DNA of 64,000 nucleotides from Thermoplasmata archaeon (GCA_021794355.1 JAJYRA010000041.1:55064-119063); one strand, 5' to 3'; positions 16,758 to 26,099 are shown, numbered from the stretch's first letter. A program made the numbers and translations. The notes: generated by a model not told the origin, from the sequence alone.

Positions 16758-18473
16758 ATGAAAACACTTTTTCATATGTATCCAGAAATAGATTTAAAAA
16801 ATTTTGAGGTTCCTGAAAATTTTAATTGGGGGTTGGACTGGATTGATTATCTTGGAAAAGAAAAGGAAGACGGGAAGGCTTTAATATTCAGGCACGAAGG
16901 AAGGACTTCAGTTTACACTTTTGGTGAAATCTCGGATCTTTCCACACGGATGGCAGGTTATCTGGAAACGAAGGAGATAAAGAAGGGTGACAGGGTCATT
17001 TTGATGATGGGAAACGTTCCATTTTTATGGATTTCCTTTGTTGCCCTGACCAAGATTGGCGCCGTGGTGATTCCCACTGCAACCGTAATGACCGAAAAAG
17101 ATCTGAGATACAGAATCGAGAAATCCGGGGCCTGTGGAATAATAACAGACGGCCAGAATGCTGGTAAATTGAATTCAGATCTTTATGGAAGGATGAAAGT
17201 CAGGGCCATAGGCTTTGGATCAACCGATCTGGAAGGTTGGGATTGCATGGATGAGAAAGAATTATTGAAATTTACAAAACCGTTGAATTTTCCCGAAACC
17301 AGATCCGATGACCCTGCCATAATATATTTCACAAGCGGTACCGCAGGGAACCCAAAAATGGTTCTCCATACCCATTCCAGCTACGCTATCGGACATTATA
17401 GCACTGCAATGTGGATCGGAATCCAGGAGGGGAGCATACACTGGAACATCAGCTCTCCCGGTTGGGCAAAGCACGCATGGAGCAGTATATTTGCACCATG
17501 GAATGTTGGGGCAGCAACCGTTGCATTTCATTATGAGGGGCCATTCAATGCTGAGGATCACCTTTTCACCATCTCGGACTTGAATGTAAATTCAATCTGT
17601 GCTTCCCCAACTGTATGGAGAATGTTCATTCTACAGGACCTGAAAAAATATGACTGGAAGAACCTGAAAAGGGCGGCCAGCGCGGGCGAACCCTTGAACA
17701 GGGAGATAATAGAAAGATTTCGTGACGCAACGGGAGTAACCATAAGGGATGGCTACGGGCAGACAGAAACTGTTTTGCAGATTGGAAATTTTCCAGGTAA
17801 TAAGGTCAAGGAAGGGTCCATGGGCACTCCCTCCCCGTTTTTCAATATTTCAGTATGTGACGACCAAGGAAAGGTTCTGCCACCGGGAGTAGAGGGAAAT
17901 ATAACCATTGAAACCTCCCCAAAAAGACCCATACCACTCATGGTTGGTTACCTGATGGATGAGGAAAAAAATATGGAAGTGTTCAAGCATGGAAGATATT
18001 TTACAGGTGATAGGGCCTATATGGATGATGATGGATATTTCTGGTATGTGGGTAGAAATGATGATGTCATTAAGAGTTCCGGTTACAGGATAGGACCCTT
18101 TGAAGTGGAAAGCGCATTGATGGAATCAGGTATGGTTGCTGAAAGTGCAGTTGTAGCATCTCCTGATCCTGTGAGGGGTGCCATTGTAAAAGCTTTTGTT
18201 GTACTGAAAAAGGGATATGAACAGAACCAGGAAAATGCAGATCGCCTCAGTGATTTTGCGGGAAAAAGCACGGCGCCATACAAACACCCGAGAATAATTG
18301 AATTTGTAGGCAGTCTTGATCCGGTGAAAACCATATCGGGAAAAATCAGGAGAAAGGATCTAAGGGAAATGGAATATGGAACCATTAAGAAAGTAATAAA
18401 TGGCAGGGAATTCAGGACATCCAGCATGAGGGGTAGGGAGAATGAGGACGAGGAGGATCCGGAAGGAGAATAA
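16758..18473 (+). CDS. AMP-forming acyl-CoA synthetase (medium-chain/AcsM type)
   Basis: ANL-superfamily ligase of 571 residues. The A3 motif is YFTSGTAGNPKMV, A5 is DGYGQTETV, A8 is GRNDDVIKSSGYRIGPFEVE, and A10 is KTISGKIRRKDL with the catalytic Lys. The wording of the middle part (SPGWAKHAWSSIFAPW, SAGEPLN) matches medium-chain acyl-CoA synthetases and benzoate-CoA-like relatives rather than acetyl-CoA synthetase. The start at 16758 is chosen over 16629 because of a TATA box 27 bases upstream. The substrate, probably a branched or medium-chain acid from amino-acid breakdown, is inference. Confidence 0.9.
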   Translation: MKTLFHMYPEIDLKNFEVPENFNWGLDWIDYLGKEKEDGKALIFRHEGRTSVYTFGEISDLSTRMAGYLETKEIKKGDRVILMMGNVPFLWISFVALTKIGAVVIPTATVMTEKDLRYRIEKSGACGIITDGQNAGKLNSDLYGRMKVRAIGFGSTDLEGWDCMDEKELLKFTKPLNFPETRSDDPAIIYFTSGTAGNPKMVLHTHSSYAIGHYSTAMWIGIQEGSIHWNISSPGWAKHAWSSIFAPWNVGAATVAFHYEGPFNAEDHLFTISDLNVNSICASPTVWRMFILQDLKKYDWKNLKRAASAGEPLNREIIERFRDATGVTIRDGYGQTETVLQIGNFPGNKVKEGSMGTPSPFFNISVCDDQGKVLPPGVEGNITIETSPKRPIPLMVGYLMDEEKNMEVFKHGRYFTGDRAYMDDDGYFWYVGRNDDVIKSSGYRIGPFEVESALMESGMVAESAVVASPDPVRGAIVKAFVVLKKGYEQNQENADRLSDFAGKSTAPYKHPRIIEFVGSLDPVKTISGKIRRKDLREMEYGTIKKVINGREFRTSSMRGRENEDEEDPEGE

Positions 18474-18623
18474 TGGCATATCCATGTCATGGAATGGCAA
18501 CAAGGAGATCATTTTATTTGCATTAAATTGATTTGAAATCCCGCAGAATTACCTTTCTCCAGTGATATAATATAAGTTTTTTCCTGAACATAGGAAATTT
18601 AATTAAGAAGTTGTAATACTCAC

Positions 18624-19004
18624 ATGATTTCTATGGTTGTCCTGAGACGAGAAACGCTGATAAGTGCCCTTCAAAACGTTTACGGAACCAAGGGATTGAC
18701 CAGGGGGGACGTCCTTGATCTATGCGACTTTGTACTGGACTTTTTTGGATATGAAGACTATGTTCTTGACAATGTTCTCTCACCACCAGAAAGGGACGCC
18801 TTTTATGACCTTGAAGAAAACGGAGTTCTTAAAACACAGGCGGAGGAGGTAACTCTGAGCAAGGGAAAGGTTTGGAGAGTAAACCAGTGGGTATTCAGAA
18901 GAAACAAGATATTACAATTCGCCAAAATGACCATCGAGGAGGACGGTCTTGAAAAGAAGTATGAAGATATCTTCAAGGAACTGGAAAATCAGCAGATGCT
19001 TTAA
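18624..19004 (+). CDS. Conserved small cytoplasmic protein, unknown function
   Basis: The 126-residue protein is acidic and helical, with no membrane segment or cysteine cluster. It begins MISMVVLRRETLISALQNVY. The middle (LDLCDFVLDFFGYEDYVLD) and a short beta hairpin (KGKVWRVNQWVF) suggest a compact winged or helical fold. It resembles a protein family I associate with Thermoplasmata (DUF6015-like, from memory). No catalytic residues are evident. It stands alone, with no close operon partner. Confidence 0.65.
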   Translation: MISMVVLRRETLISALQNVYGTKGLTRGDVLDLCDFVLDFFGYEDYVLDNVLSPPERDAFYDLEENGVLKTQAEEVTLSKGKVWRVNQWVFRRNKILQFAKMTIEEDGLEKKYEDIFKELENQQML

Positions 19005-19051
19005 TTTTTAAGAACTATTTTATGGCACTTTTTATTAATTATCTCATAAGA

Positions 19052-19420
19052 TTACTTTTTACGCAGGAAAGATCTCACAATGGCCATGGTCGCAGCCGCA
19101 CCTGTAGCCACAATGGCTGCATATTTTGGGGAATCATAGAGAAGGTGTTCCAGGGGCTTTTTTCTCGGGTCATATAAGTCCAGGTGCAATTCATATCTGT
19201 CCCTGTATTCCACCGCATGGACACAATGATCTGTTCCGGGAACGGTAGCCCTCCAGTCTGCAACCTGTCCCTTAAGCTCACCCACAGATCTTCTAAATAA
19301 TCCAGAATCCCTGGGTCTTGGCACTCCACCTGTATAACGATCCTTACTGAGCCTGATGCTCTTTTCTCTTACCGTTTCATCAATCATTCTCTGCCAGAAG
19401 ATTCTTGGAACCTGTTCCAT
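19052..19420 (-). CDS. Small membrane-anchored protein of unknown function
   Basis: It encodes 122 residues. The first 90 are hydrophilic with a beta-rich segment (HCVHAVEYRDRYELHLDLYD), and the last 25 form a hydrophobic C-terminal helix (YAAIVATGAAATMAIV) ending in RKK, so the protein is probably tail-anchored with its body in the cytoplasm. No domain is recognised. It lies 54 bases downstream of the methylase gene on the same strand and could be co-transcribed with it. Confidence 0.55.
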   Translation of the reverse strand: MEQVPRIFWQRMIDETVREKSIRLSKDRYTGGVPRPRDSGLFRRSVGELKGQVADWRATVPGTDHCVHAVEYRDRYELHLDLYDPRKKPLEHLLYDSPKYAAIVATGAAATMAIVRSFLRKK

Positions 19421-19473
19421 CCATCTTGTATTGGGAAAGTTTAATTAAAGATTTCTCAAATTCTTTTCTTCAT

Positions 19474-20328
19474 TCATATATTGCTTTTGTCAGGGACTTC
19501 GTAATTTGTTATGATCACTTCTGTTCCGCCTTTTCTTTTCATTCCCTTGGAGTTTATGCTTCTCCTCGCACTGACTGTCCTCATGAAGAATTGGGAATAC
19601 ATTTCTTTTATGATTGGCGTATCAGAATTGCTCTCCATGACCATGACCCCCTTATCATTAAGTTTCTGGAATGTTTTGAGGAGCCTTTCCTGATCTTTCA
19701 TGGAAAAACCTTTGGATGTGTAGTCCGTGAAACTGGCCGTTCTGCTCAGGGGTATATAAGGAGGATCAAAATATACAAAATCTCCCTCTGTTGCATCCAT
19801 TACTGTCTCCTCAAAATCAGAGTTCAGGATTGTGCAGGATTTGAACACCACTGAAAGATCCATTATGACAGACTCTGAGGGTATCTCGGGATTGGAATAC
19901 CTTCCAAAGGGGACATTGAACTGGTTTCTTGAATTAACTCGATAAAGGCCATTGAAGCAGTGTCTGTTCAGATAGATCAGGAGCGCAGATTTTTCCATGA
20001 TGTCAGAGGTTGAATTAAATCGATCCCTTGCCCTGTAATAATCCTCAGAATTGTTCTGGAAAGCCATTCTTTCCATTTCCCTGGCCAATCCGTGTGGATC
20101 CTTCTTTATAACACTGTATAATTTGTATAAATCTTCATTCACATCGGATATGATGGCCTTTCGCAACCTCCGTTGAGAGTAAAGTGAGAACAAAAGAGCA
20201 GCACCTCCAACAAAGGGTTCAAAGTATGTGTTGAAATGTTCGGGAACGCTCTTCAATAACTCTGGCATCAATTGCCTTTTACCTCCTGCCCACTTCAGAA
20301 TGGGAGTATAATTGGAAAACTCTTCCAC
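19474..20328 (-). CDS. DNA adenine-N6 methyltransferase (Dam/D12 class)
   Basis: It transfers methyl from SAM to adenine in DNA. The SAM motif is LKWAGGKRQL at the N-terminus with FEPFVGGAALLF, and the catalytic DPPY is in DFVYFDPPYIPLSRTASF. The order (FxGxG then DPPY) is that of the alpha group, which includes Dam and M.DpnII (GATC), and length fits. A GTG at 20328 lies 28 bases after an AAATTATATTTTA box; the in-frame TTG at 20337 is the alternative. No restriction endonuclease is seen nearby, so it is an orphan methylase or a remnant of a restriction system. The GATC target is inferred from the family. Confidence 0.9.
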   Translation of the reverse strand: MEEFSNYTPILKWAGGKRQLMPELLKSVPEHFNTYFEPFVGGAALLFSLYSQRRLRKAIISDVNEDLYKLYSVIKKDPHGLAREMERMAFQNNSEDYYRARDRFNSTSDIMEKSALLIYLNRHCFNGLYRVNSRNQFNVPFGRYSNPEIPSESVIMDLSVVFKSCTILNSDFEETVMDATEGDFVYFDPPYIPLSRTASFTDYTSKGFSMKDQERLLKTFQKLNDKGVMVMESNSDTPIIKEMYSQFFMRTVSARRSINSKGMKRKGGTEVIITNYEVPDKSNI

Positions 20329-20404
20329 CTTACCCAATGGGATTTCCCTATAAAATATAATTTGTGAAAATTCAGTTCTATAAATCTGTTTTCTTAAACA
20401 CCAT

Positions 20405-20839
20405 TCAAATTAAAAAATCCGACTTATTTTTGATTTGATTAAGACCCTCTTGATTGAAATCACCATCATAGGATAGGACATTTTCCAGTCCGAGTTCTTT
20501 CATAATGTTCATTGACATACAATCTACCAAACTGTAACGTTTATCAGCTCTTGCGTGATACAATGAAAGTGCATTTGAGAATACTTCCTCTGTCAGTTCA
20601 TAAATCACGAATCTTTCTTCACGGCGAATTTGTTCAATGCCTTCTGATACTGCCTGTCTAAAATCAAACCTCCGAGAAAAAGATGCTAACACTTCGGACA
20701 GCACAGCGTAAGAAGTTACCAGTTTAAGAGATTTAATGTCCGAAATATAAGCTTCTATCTCAACTGCCGCATTATGCCAATTGTCACATTCACTCACTAA
20801 GGCTATAAAATATGACGAATCGACGAATATGGCATTCAT
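20405..20839 (-). CDS. PIN-domain ribonuclease (VapC-like)
   Basis: A 144-residue PIN fold. The acidic set is visible: Asp in IFVDSSYFIAL, Glu in VLSEVLASF, Asp in YSLVDCMSMNI, and Asp in SYDGDF. These bind Mg2+/Mn2+ for single-strand RNA cleavage. The ATG overlaps the previous stop by ATGA, so it is the last gene of a three-gene cassette with the 106- and 234-residue genes. VapC toxins are usually preceded by a small DNA-binding antitoxin; here the preceding gene shows no ribbon-helix-helix or AbrB motif. Toxin activity is inferred. Confidence 0.82.
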   Translation of the reverse strand: MNAIFVDSSYFIALVSECDNWHNAAVEIEAYISDIKSLKLVTSYAVLSEVLASFSRRFDFRQAVSEGIEQIRREERFVIYELTEEVFSNALSLYHARADKRYSLVDCMSMNIMKELGLENVLSYDGDFNQEGLNQIKNKSDFLI

Positions 20840-21141
20840 GTTTCATTTTGGTTCAAGTACTCATCAACCCGTTCACTCAAATCTTGGGGGATCTTGTTCC
20901 ACAGATCACTATCTATCCTCCTTAAAGAATTCCTGAATCCAGAGAAAGGCGAAGTCTCTCTGGGCGTTTTTAGGAATAATCCAATAATTAGCTCCACTCG
21001 GGAATTCTCCGTATAGTCTCTGTTAGGAATCTCTAAAGCCTCTCTATCCGGGAAATATAGATCAAAATTTATTTCTTCATTAAGTCTTCTTATCAGTTCA
21101 TTAAGTGGTTCACTTACCCACTCCGTTTCAATGAATGGCAT
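20836..21141 (-). CDS. Unrecognised small protein in PIN cassette
   Basis: About 101 acidic residues starting MPFIETEWVSEPLNELIRRL. The ATG at 21141 is preferred, because GGAGATGA lies 7 bases upstream inside the end of the previous gene. The longer TTG form adds five residues. It overlaps the upstream gene by 14 bases and the PIN gene by 4 bases, so all three are translationally coupled. No DNA-binding motif is clear. By position it may be the antitoxin or a partner of the PIN nuclease, which is inference. Confidence 0.55.
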   Translation of the reverse strand: MPFIETEWVSEPLNELIRRLNEEINFDLYFPDREALEIPNRDYTENSRVELIIGLFLKTPRETSPFSGFRNSLRRIDSDLWNKIPQDLSERVDEYLNQNET

Positions 21142-21832
21142 TAATATCATCTCCAAGCAATGTACCTATCATATTGATAATTAAATCCTTTTCGTATATG
21201 TTAATAAACTCCATGAAAGTCTCCAGGGAACTTGTGTTCATATGCAAGTTTATGAAAAACTCAGCATTTGGATTAGAAGCAGATGGTTCTATGATTATTT
21301 CAAGACCCTCTTGACCCATAGGAAACGCTGAACCTAAGCGCAATGAGGTAACTGAAAGATTTTTTTTGGGGAATTTTTTGTTCAATTTTGAAAGCATTCC
21401 ACTTTTTAAGATGGAAGACAATGATTTCAAAGAATCTTGTAAAGCTGGAACATAAACGAGAATTCTGATATCAATACCTGCTACAGCACTGTCAACTAAT
21501 TTCAATTCGCTCAGCAATTCTTTTACAGTTTCGTCATAAGCTATCTTAAGTGAAAAATTATTTAGGATCTGGAACACAACCTGTGGAACTGCACCCTGAA
21601 CTGCCGGGTTTTGTAGTTGAATCACAATTATATCTCCTTTTGAGAATGCTTCCAAGGGAATGGATTGACCCATTGGCGTTCTAGCTTGTCCTTGACTTAA
21701 AAGAAACCCTTTCTTATCCATGGTCCTTTTGAATGTTTCAGGAGTGTATGTTGGGTACTTCGGCTGGAAAGCCAAGGTAAGAGTTGCTTTATATTTTGTG
21801 CTTATCATAGTGATCCCCACCAGTTCACACAT
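21128..21832 (-). CDS. Unrecognised 234-residue protein, first gene of PIN cassette
   Basis: The sequence is soluble with mixed alpha/beta character, and has repeated beta-like stretches (ATLTLAFQP, VVFQILNNFSLKI, GIDIRILVYVP, GLEIIIEPSA). There is no signal peptide and no catalytic signature. The ATG at 21832 has a TTAATACTT box 25-30 bases upstream. An internal ATG at 21808 has GGTGGGG just before it and is an alternative. The following gene starts inside its 3' end. It could be a cognate regulator or sensor of the PIN nuclease. No family is claimed. Confidence 0.55.
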   Translation of the reverse strand: MCELVGITMISTKYKATLTLAFQPKYPTYTPETFKRTMDKKGFLLSQGQARTPMGQSIPLEAFSKGDIIVIQLQNPAVQGAVPQVVFQILNNFSLKIAYDETVKELLSELKLVDSAVAGIDIRILVYVPALQDSLKSLSSILKSGMLSKLNKKFPKKNLSVTSLRLGSAFPMGQEGLEIIIEPSASNPNAEFFINLHMNTSSLETFMEFINIYEKDLIINMIGTLLGDDINAIH

Positions 21833-21952
21833 CGAATAACCAAACTAAGTATTAAGTTTGTCATTTCAGCAATGGCGGTTATATACTGTTGACACTATAA
21901 TTATATTTTGTCTCATTTCTTACAGAAAATACTGGATTCAGAAGCAAACAAA

Positions 21953-22179
21953 ATGTATGACGAAATTACCAGCTATACTAACAACTATAAGAAAACACAA
22001 GAGCAAAAGTGGGAAAGAATACTCTGAATCTGGTTGATAAAGCAATAGCAACAAAGATCAGTAATTCATTGGCTGAGAATGCATACAATAATGAAATGAA
22101 CGATAAAGGCTATCTATTGCATAATTTGAGTAATGTGACAGAAGGTTGTAGGAAAATCAACCATCTATTTCCGCCATAG
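21953..22179 (+). pseudogene. Frameshifted small-protein remnant
   Basis: An ATG at 21953 opens 24 codons (MYDEITSYTNNYKK...) and stops at 22025. The overlapping frame from 22024 continues for 51 codons, with similar codon use and charged/helical composition, to a stop at 22179. One lost or gained base would join them into a protein of about 75 residues. The family is unknown. It fills most of the gap between the PIN cassette and the XPB gene. Confidence 0.4.
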
Positions 22180-22244
22180 AGAAATGAAAAACCTTTATTT
22201 GATCATGATATTATCGGATATGCTTTATTGCACGGAGGAAGGAA

Positions 22245-24062
22245 ATGTTTTCTGACCAAAAGCCTTTGATTGTTCAGGGAGATGGCACTATTTTTCTCGA
22301 AGTCGATAAAGACCCAGACCACTCATGCAGGGATAGACTACTCAGATTTTCTGAATTGGTGAAGTCCCCGGAGCATGTGCACACCTACAAGATCACGCCA
22401 CTTGCAATATGGAACGCAGCTTCATCAAAGATCTCACTTGATGAAATACTTGGAGCTCTTTCCGAGTATTCTAAATACAATATTCCATTGAATGTAGAAG
22501 CAAATATCCACGACTGGTACTCAAGGTATGGGAAGATCAAGCTTGTAAGAAACACGCAATACGACGAGAATTCTGAACACATAGAGAAGATTCCGGATTC
22601 CATATTCCTTGTTTCTGAAGATACTACCGTAATTCAGGAATTAATGAGCAGAAAATCTGTTTCACAGTATATAACAGAAAGATTATCTGCAACAAGCCTC
22701 GAACTGAGATCAATTTACAGAGGCAGGCTGAAGCAGGCGCTCATAAAGATAGGATATCCTGTTGATGATAGGGTCGGATACCTTCAGGGAGACCCCATAG
22801 ATTTTGATGTCAGAACCACGACGCTTAAAGGCAAGGATCTTACTATAAGGCCATACCAAAAGGAGGCTGTGGAAGCATTTGTGCACGGAAACAAGAGTGG
22901 CATAATAGTCCTTCCAAGCGGTTCGGGAAAAACTGTTGTTGGAATGTTGGTGATGAATAAAATAAGGGAAAACACACTCATAATTACCACCGGAACTGTG
23001 GCAGTAAGGCAGTGGATATCAGAACTTATTGACAAGACAAGCCTGGCACCGGGAACGATTGGCGAATACACAGGTGATAATAAGGAAATACTCCCCGTTA
23101 CGGTAACGACATACCAGACACTCACATATTCACCAAGGCGGAAATCCGCGGATTCTAATCTGGAAGCGAATTCAGAAGTACGTGAGAATCCCAGTGCCGA
23201 AGGTGAGGAGACATTTAATCTGGGAAACTATCCTCATCTTGAAATATTCCGTGCAAGAAACTGGGGCATCATAATCTATGATGAGGTACACCTCCTTCCT
23301 GCACCCGTATTCAGGATAACCACGGAGATTCAGGCCAAGAAGAGGCTTGGGCTCACAGCAACCCTGATCAGGGAAGATGGAAAGGAAGAGGATGCATTCT
23401 CACTGATAGGCCCCAAAAAATACGATGCACCATGGAAGGATCTGGAGAGGCAGGGATGGATAGCAACAGCCTTCTGCCATGAAGTGCGGGTAAAATTTCC
23501 CAATGATGATTATAAGATGCAATATGCTGTTGCCCCTCCGAGGCTTAAATACCGCATAGCAGCCGATAATCCTATGAAACTGGAAGCTGTGAAATCCATT
23601 CTCTCACGCCTCTCCGGAGATGATTCCGTTCTCATTATTGGTGATTATCTTGAACAATTGGATATCATAGCTTCTGAACTCAAAGCACCGGTCATAACCG
23701 GAAAGATGAAGAATTCCCTCAGGGAGAAGATCTATTCCGAATTCAGGACAGGATCCATAAAGATCCTTGTTGTATCAAAGGTCGCAAACTATGCAATTGA
23801 TCTTCCTGATGCAAACGTTGCAATACAGGTGTCCGGAACATTTGGATCGAGACAGGAGGAGGCACAGCGCCTGGGAAGGCTGCTTCGACCAAAATCATCG
23901 GGTGTTTCAGCTAATTTCTATTCAATCGTTACAAGAGACACGCTCGATCAGGATTTTTCTATGAGAAGGCAGATGTTCCTCACCGAAAGGGGTTACGCAT
24001 ATGATATTATGGATCATGGAGAACTGCTGAGAGACGTAAATGTGAACGCAGAAAATGATTAG
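22245..24062 (+). CDS. xpb: XPB/Rad25 family DNA helicase, bacterial-type
   Basis: SF2 ATP-dependent helicase of 605 residues. The N-terminus (PLIVQGDGTIFLEVD, then SPEHVHTYKITPLAIWNAA) and the core (DEVHLLPAPVFR, LTATLIREDGKEEDAFSLIG, FGSRQEEAQRLGRLLRPK) read like mycobacterial XPB rather than the shorter archaeal form. Walker A is PSGSGKT near residue 225, and DEVH is at about 346. No Bax1 nuclease gene is adjacent. Instead, a helicase-associated gene lies convergently 15 bases downstream. A ribosome site GGAGGAAGG precedes the ATG. The role is probably repair or defence-type DNA unwinding; lateral origin from bacteria is inference. Confidence 0.93.
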   Translation: MFSDQKPLIVQGDGTIFLEVDKDPDHSCRDRLLRFSELVKSPEHVHTYKITPLAIWNAASSKISLDEILGALSEYSKYNIPLNVEANIHDWYSRYGKIKLVRNTQYDENSEHIEKIPDSIFLVSEDTTVIQELMSRKSVSQYITERLSATSLELRSIYRGRLKQALIKIGYPVDDRVGYLQGDPIDFDVRTTTLKGKDLTIRPYQKEAVEAFVHGNKSGIIVLPSGSGKTVVGMLVMNKIRENTLIITTGTVAVRQWISELIDKTSLAPGTIGEYTGDNKEILPVTVTTYQTLTYSPRRKSADSNLEANSEVRENPSAEGEETFNLGNYPHLEIFRARNWGIIIYDEVHLLPAPVFRITTEIQAKKRLGLTATLIREDGKEEDAFSLIGPKKYDAPWKDLERQGWIATAFCHEVRVKFPNDDYKMQYAVAPPRLKYRIAADNPMKLEAVKSILSRLSGDDSVLIIGDYLEQLDIIASELKAPVITGKMKNSLREKIYSEFRTGSIKILVVSKVANYAIDLPDANVAIQVSGTFGSRQEEAQRLGRLLRPKSSGVSANFYSIVTRDTLDQDFSMRRQMFLTERGYAYDIMDHGELLRDVNVNAEND

Positions 24063-24077
24063 TTTTGCTAAACACAT

Positions 24078-26099
24078 TCACAATCCGTATGAATTTGCTA
24101 CTTTTTTCTCTTTTTCAACCACGATAGGAATGATATACCCTTTTTTTCTTAACTCAGAAACAAAGGCGTAAAGGCTGACTCCAGTCTTTATCACCAGTAT
24201 CTCCGGTGAAACGCGCTTCTCGATCATTTCAGATATGGACTTTATTCCCATGATGTTATCAATGATCATTTTGTCTTTTACCTGCAGGATCGCCTGGCAT
24301 TTTGTCATAGTGATCTCTTTTCCTTTCTCCTCCATGTCCTTTATCAAGCGTTCCAGGGTGTTTGGAATTGGAACCGAACTCTTCTTTTCAAGAAAAGGCA
24401 ATACCTTGCTGAGTTCCCCCGATCTATTCATATAGGAAGAAAGGGAAGATTTAGTTATTGTGAATGTGCATATTAAATCGGCACTGACCAGTTCCGAAAA
24501 ATCGGCAAGCATTTTTAAATCGTTGAAATCTGCATCTATGCCAATGAGCACCTCATTGTTTGGCAATACTTTCAACGGTTGTGGATTATCCTTCACTGCT
24601 ATCCGGGAATCAAACTTCCCTAATTTTTCATAAATAGTCTTAAATTCAGGCTCTGGAAAAATGTATGTTTCTAAAGCCAGATCAGGTGTTGACAGTTTTA
24701 TCAGACCATAAATTCTAAGAAACTCATACAGTTCAAAAAACCATTCTGACATCTTGCTTTCCATATTTTTCTTAATATAACTCAATGAATTCGAGTAATG
24801 ACTGCTTGAATCTACTTTGGTCAGCCATACTGATGTTTTTCTTATGAAAATGAAATATTTTTCACTGGATTTTATTTCCTCTATGATATCAGAGATTTTT
24901 GCCGGTTCTTCCATGTTGTAAAGGGATTGGAGGATTAATAATCTTAAATTGTCAAGATAGAAAGATGTATCCTCCTTCTCCCACGCTGAGAACATGTGCC
25001 TTCCAAATACATGCCGTTTCAGGTTTGTGGGAAAATTCTTGTCTTCCAAAAAAACCAGGGCTTCTTTCATTATTGTTACGTTAGTAACCCCTCCTTTTAT
25101 CCAGTCTTCGTCCCTGGCATATTCCATGATTAACTTCAGATCCTTGGCTGGCATTCCAAGAAACTTCTGTATTGTTTCTAAGGGACGACGTTTTGATCTG
25201 CTTTCAAGATAGTATAAGACAGTGAAAAATTCCTTGAAATGTGCAGCAAAGTCAAAACCATAGTTTTTCAAAACAAGCTGTAAACTCCCGGTTCCTTTCG
25301 TCATGTTGAGTTTTACAGACTTCTCTTTCTGGGTTTGTTCCCACCAGAGAATCTTTGCAATTTCGTCGGGAATGAATACTAATTCTGTGCCATAATAGTT
25401 ATTTTGCGTGAAGTAGTAAATCAATCCCTTGGACATTAATGATATAAGCGATTCTCCGTTGGAATAGAATCTTGAGGAAAATAACTCGTTAATGGAGATT
25501 GAATAGTAATGGGAATAAGATTTTCTCAAATGGAATTTATCCAATAAATCATTAAAATCAGAGATGCCATCATCGGCCATCAGGTAATCCATGATCTTCT
25601 TTTCATTGCTGTTTAGATTTGCGATTGTTTCCGGAAGTTTCACCAAGATCCTGCTGTATGTTTCTGCGGAGACCAATGGTCTTGGCATTGCAATATCCAC
25701 TCTATAATATTTAGCTATCTTTTCTATGATGGCTTTCGGGTATTTTTTCAGTGGATTCACCATTGTCACATCATAGGCGCTTTCCTGCATTTTGGTTCCT
25801 GCCATGGCAAAGTCAACAGGTATGATCAGAATTTCGGGTTCCTCCGAGTTTGGAATCCCGAAAATAACCAGTTTATCCATGCATTCCAAAACCTCCGGTT
25901 TTAATACCTTATTCTTCCTTTTTAACATCTCCCTGTCCACAATGAAAGATCTCCCCAGTGCGTAAACTGAAGCGTAGAATTGCTGCGCCCCCTTGCTGAG
26001 CGAGTTCAAACGATTTTGCAAGTTATCTTCATCGGCGAGGCTTCTTCGGACATAATTCGGGTCATTCTCGTTAGAGAATACTTGAGTTTTCGGACGCAT
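24078..26099 (-). CDS. Helicase-associated protein with XPB/Ssl2 N-terminal-like (Helicase_C_3) domain
   Basis: A large soluble protein of 673 residues. The C-terminal 170 residues (LPNNEVLIGIDADFNDLKML, ADLICTFTITKSSLSSYMN, KKSSVPIPNTLERLIKDM) match the Helicase_C_3 domain found at the XPB N-terminus and in the gene next to XPB in actinobacteria (Rv0862c next to Rv0861c). Upstream are helical, probably winged-helix segments (SKGAQQFYASVYALG; AKISDIIEEIKSSEKYF). No ATPase motifs are seen. An ATG at 26099 has an AATTTATTTT box 25 bases upstream; a longer start at 26252 is possible but its extra sequence looks non-coding. Convergent with xpb. Probable partner of the helicase, by analogy. Confidence 0.78.
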   Translation of the reverse strand: MRPKTQVFSNENDPNYVRRSLADEDNLQNRLNSLSKGAQQFYASVYALGRSFIVDREMLKRKNKVLKPEVLECMDKLVIFGIPNSEEPEILIIPVDFAMAGTKMQESAYDVTMVNPLKKYPKAIIEKIAKYYRVDIAMPRPLVSAETYSRILVKLPETIANLNSNEKKIMDYLMADDGISDFNDLLDKFHLRKSYSHYYSISINELFSSRFYSNGESLISLMSKGLIYYFTQNNYYGTELVFIPDEIAKILWWEQTQKEKSVKLNMTKGTGSLQLVLKNYGFDFAAHFKEFFTVLYYLESRSKRRPLETIQKFLGMPAKDLKLIMEYARDEDWIKGGVTNVTIMKEALVFLEDKNFPTNLKRHVFGRHMFSAWEKEDTSFYLDNLRLLILQSLYNMEEPAKISDIIEEIKSSEKYFIFIRKTSVWLTKVDSSSHYSNSLSYIKKNMESKMSEWFFELYEFLRIYGLIKLSTPDLALETYIFPEPEFKTIYEKLGKFDSRIAVKDNPQPLKVLPNNEVLIGIDADFNDLKMLADFSELVSADLICTFTITKSSLSSYMNRSGELSKVLPFLEKKSSVPIPNTLERLIKDMEEKGKEITMTKCQAILQVKDKMIIDNIMGIKSISEMIEKRVSPEILVIKTGVSLYAFVSELRKKGYIIPIVVEKEKKVANSYGL

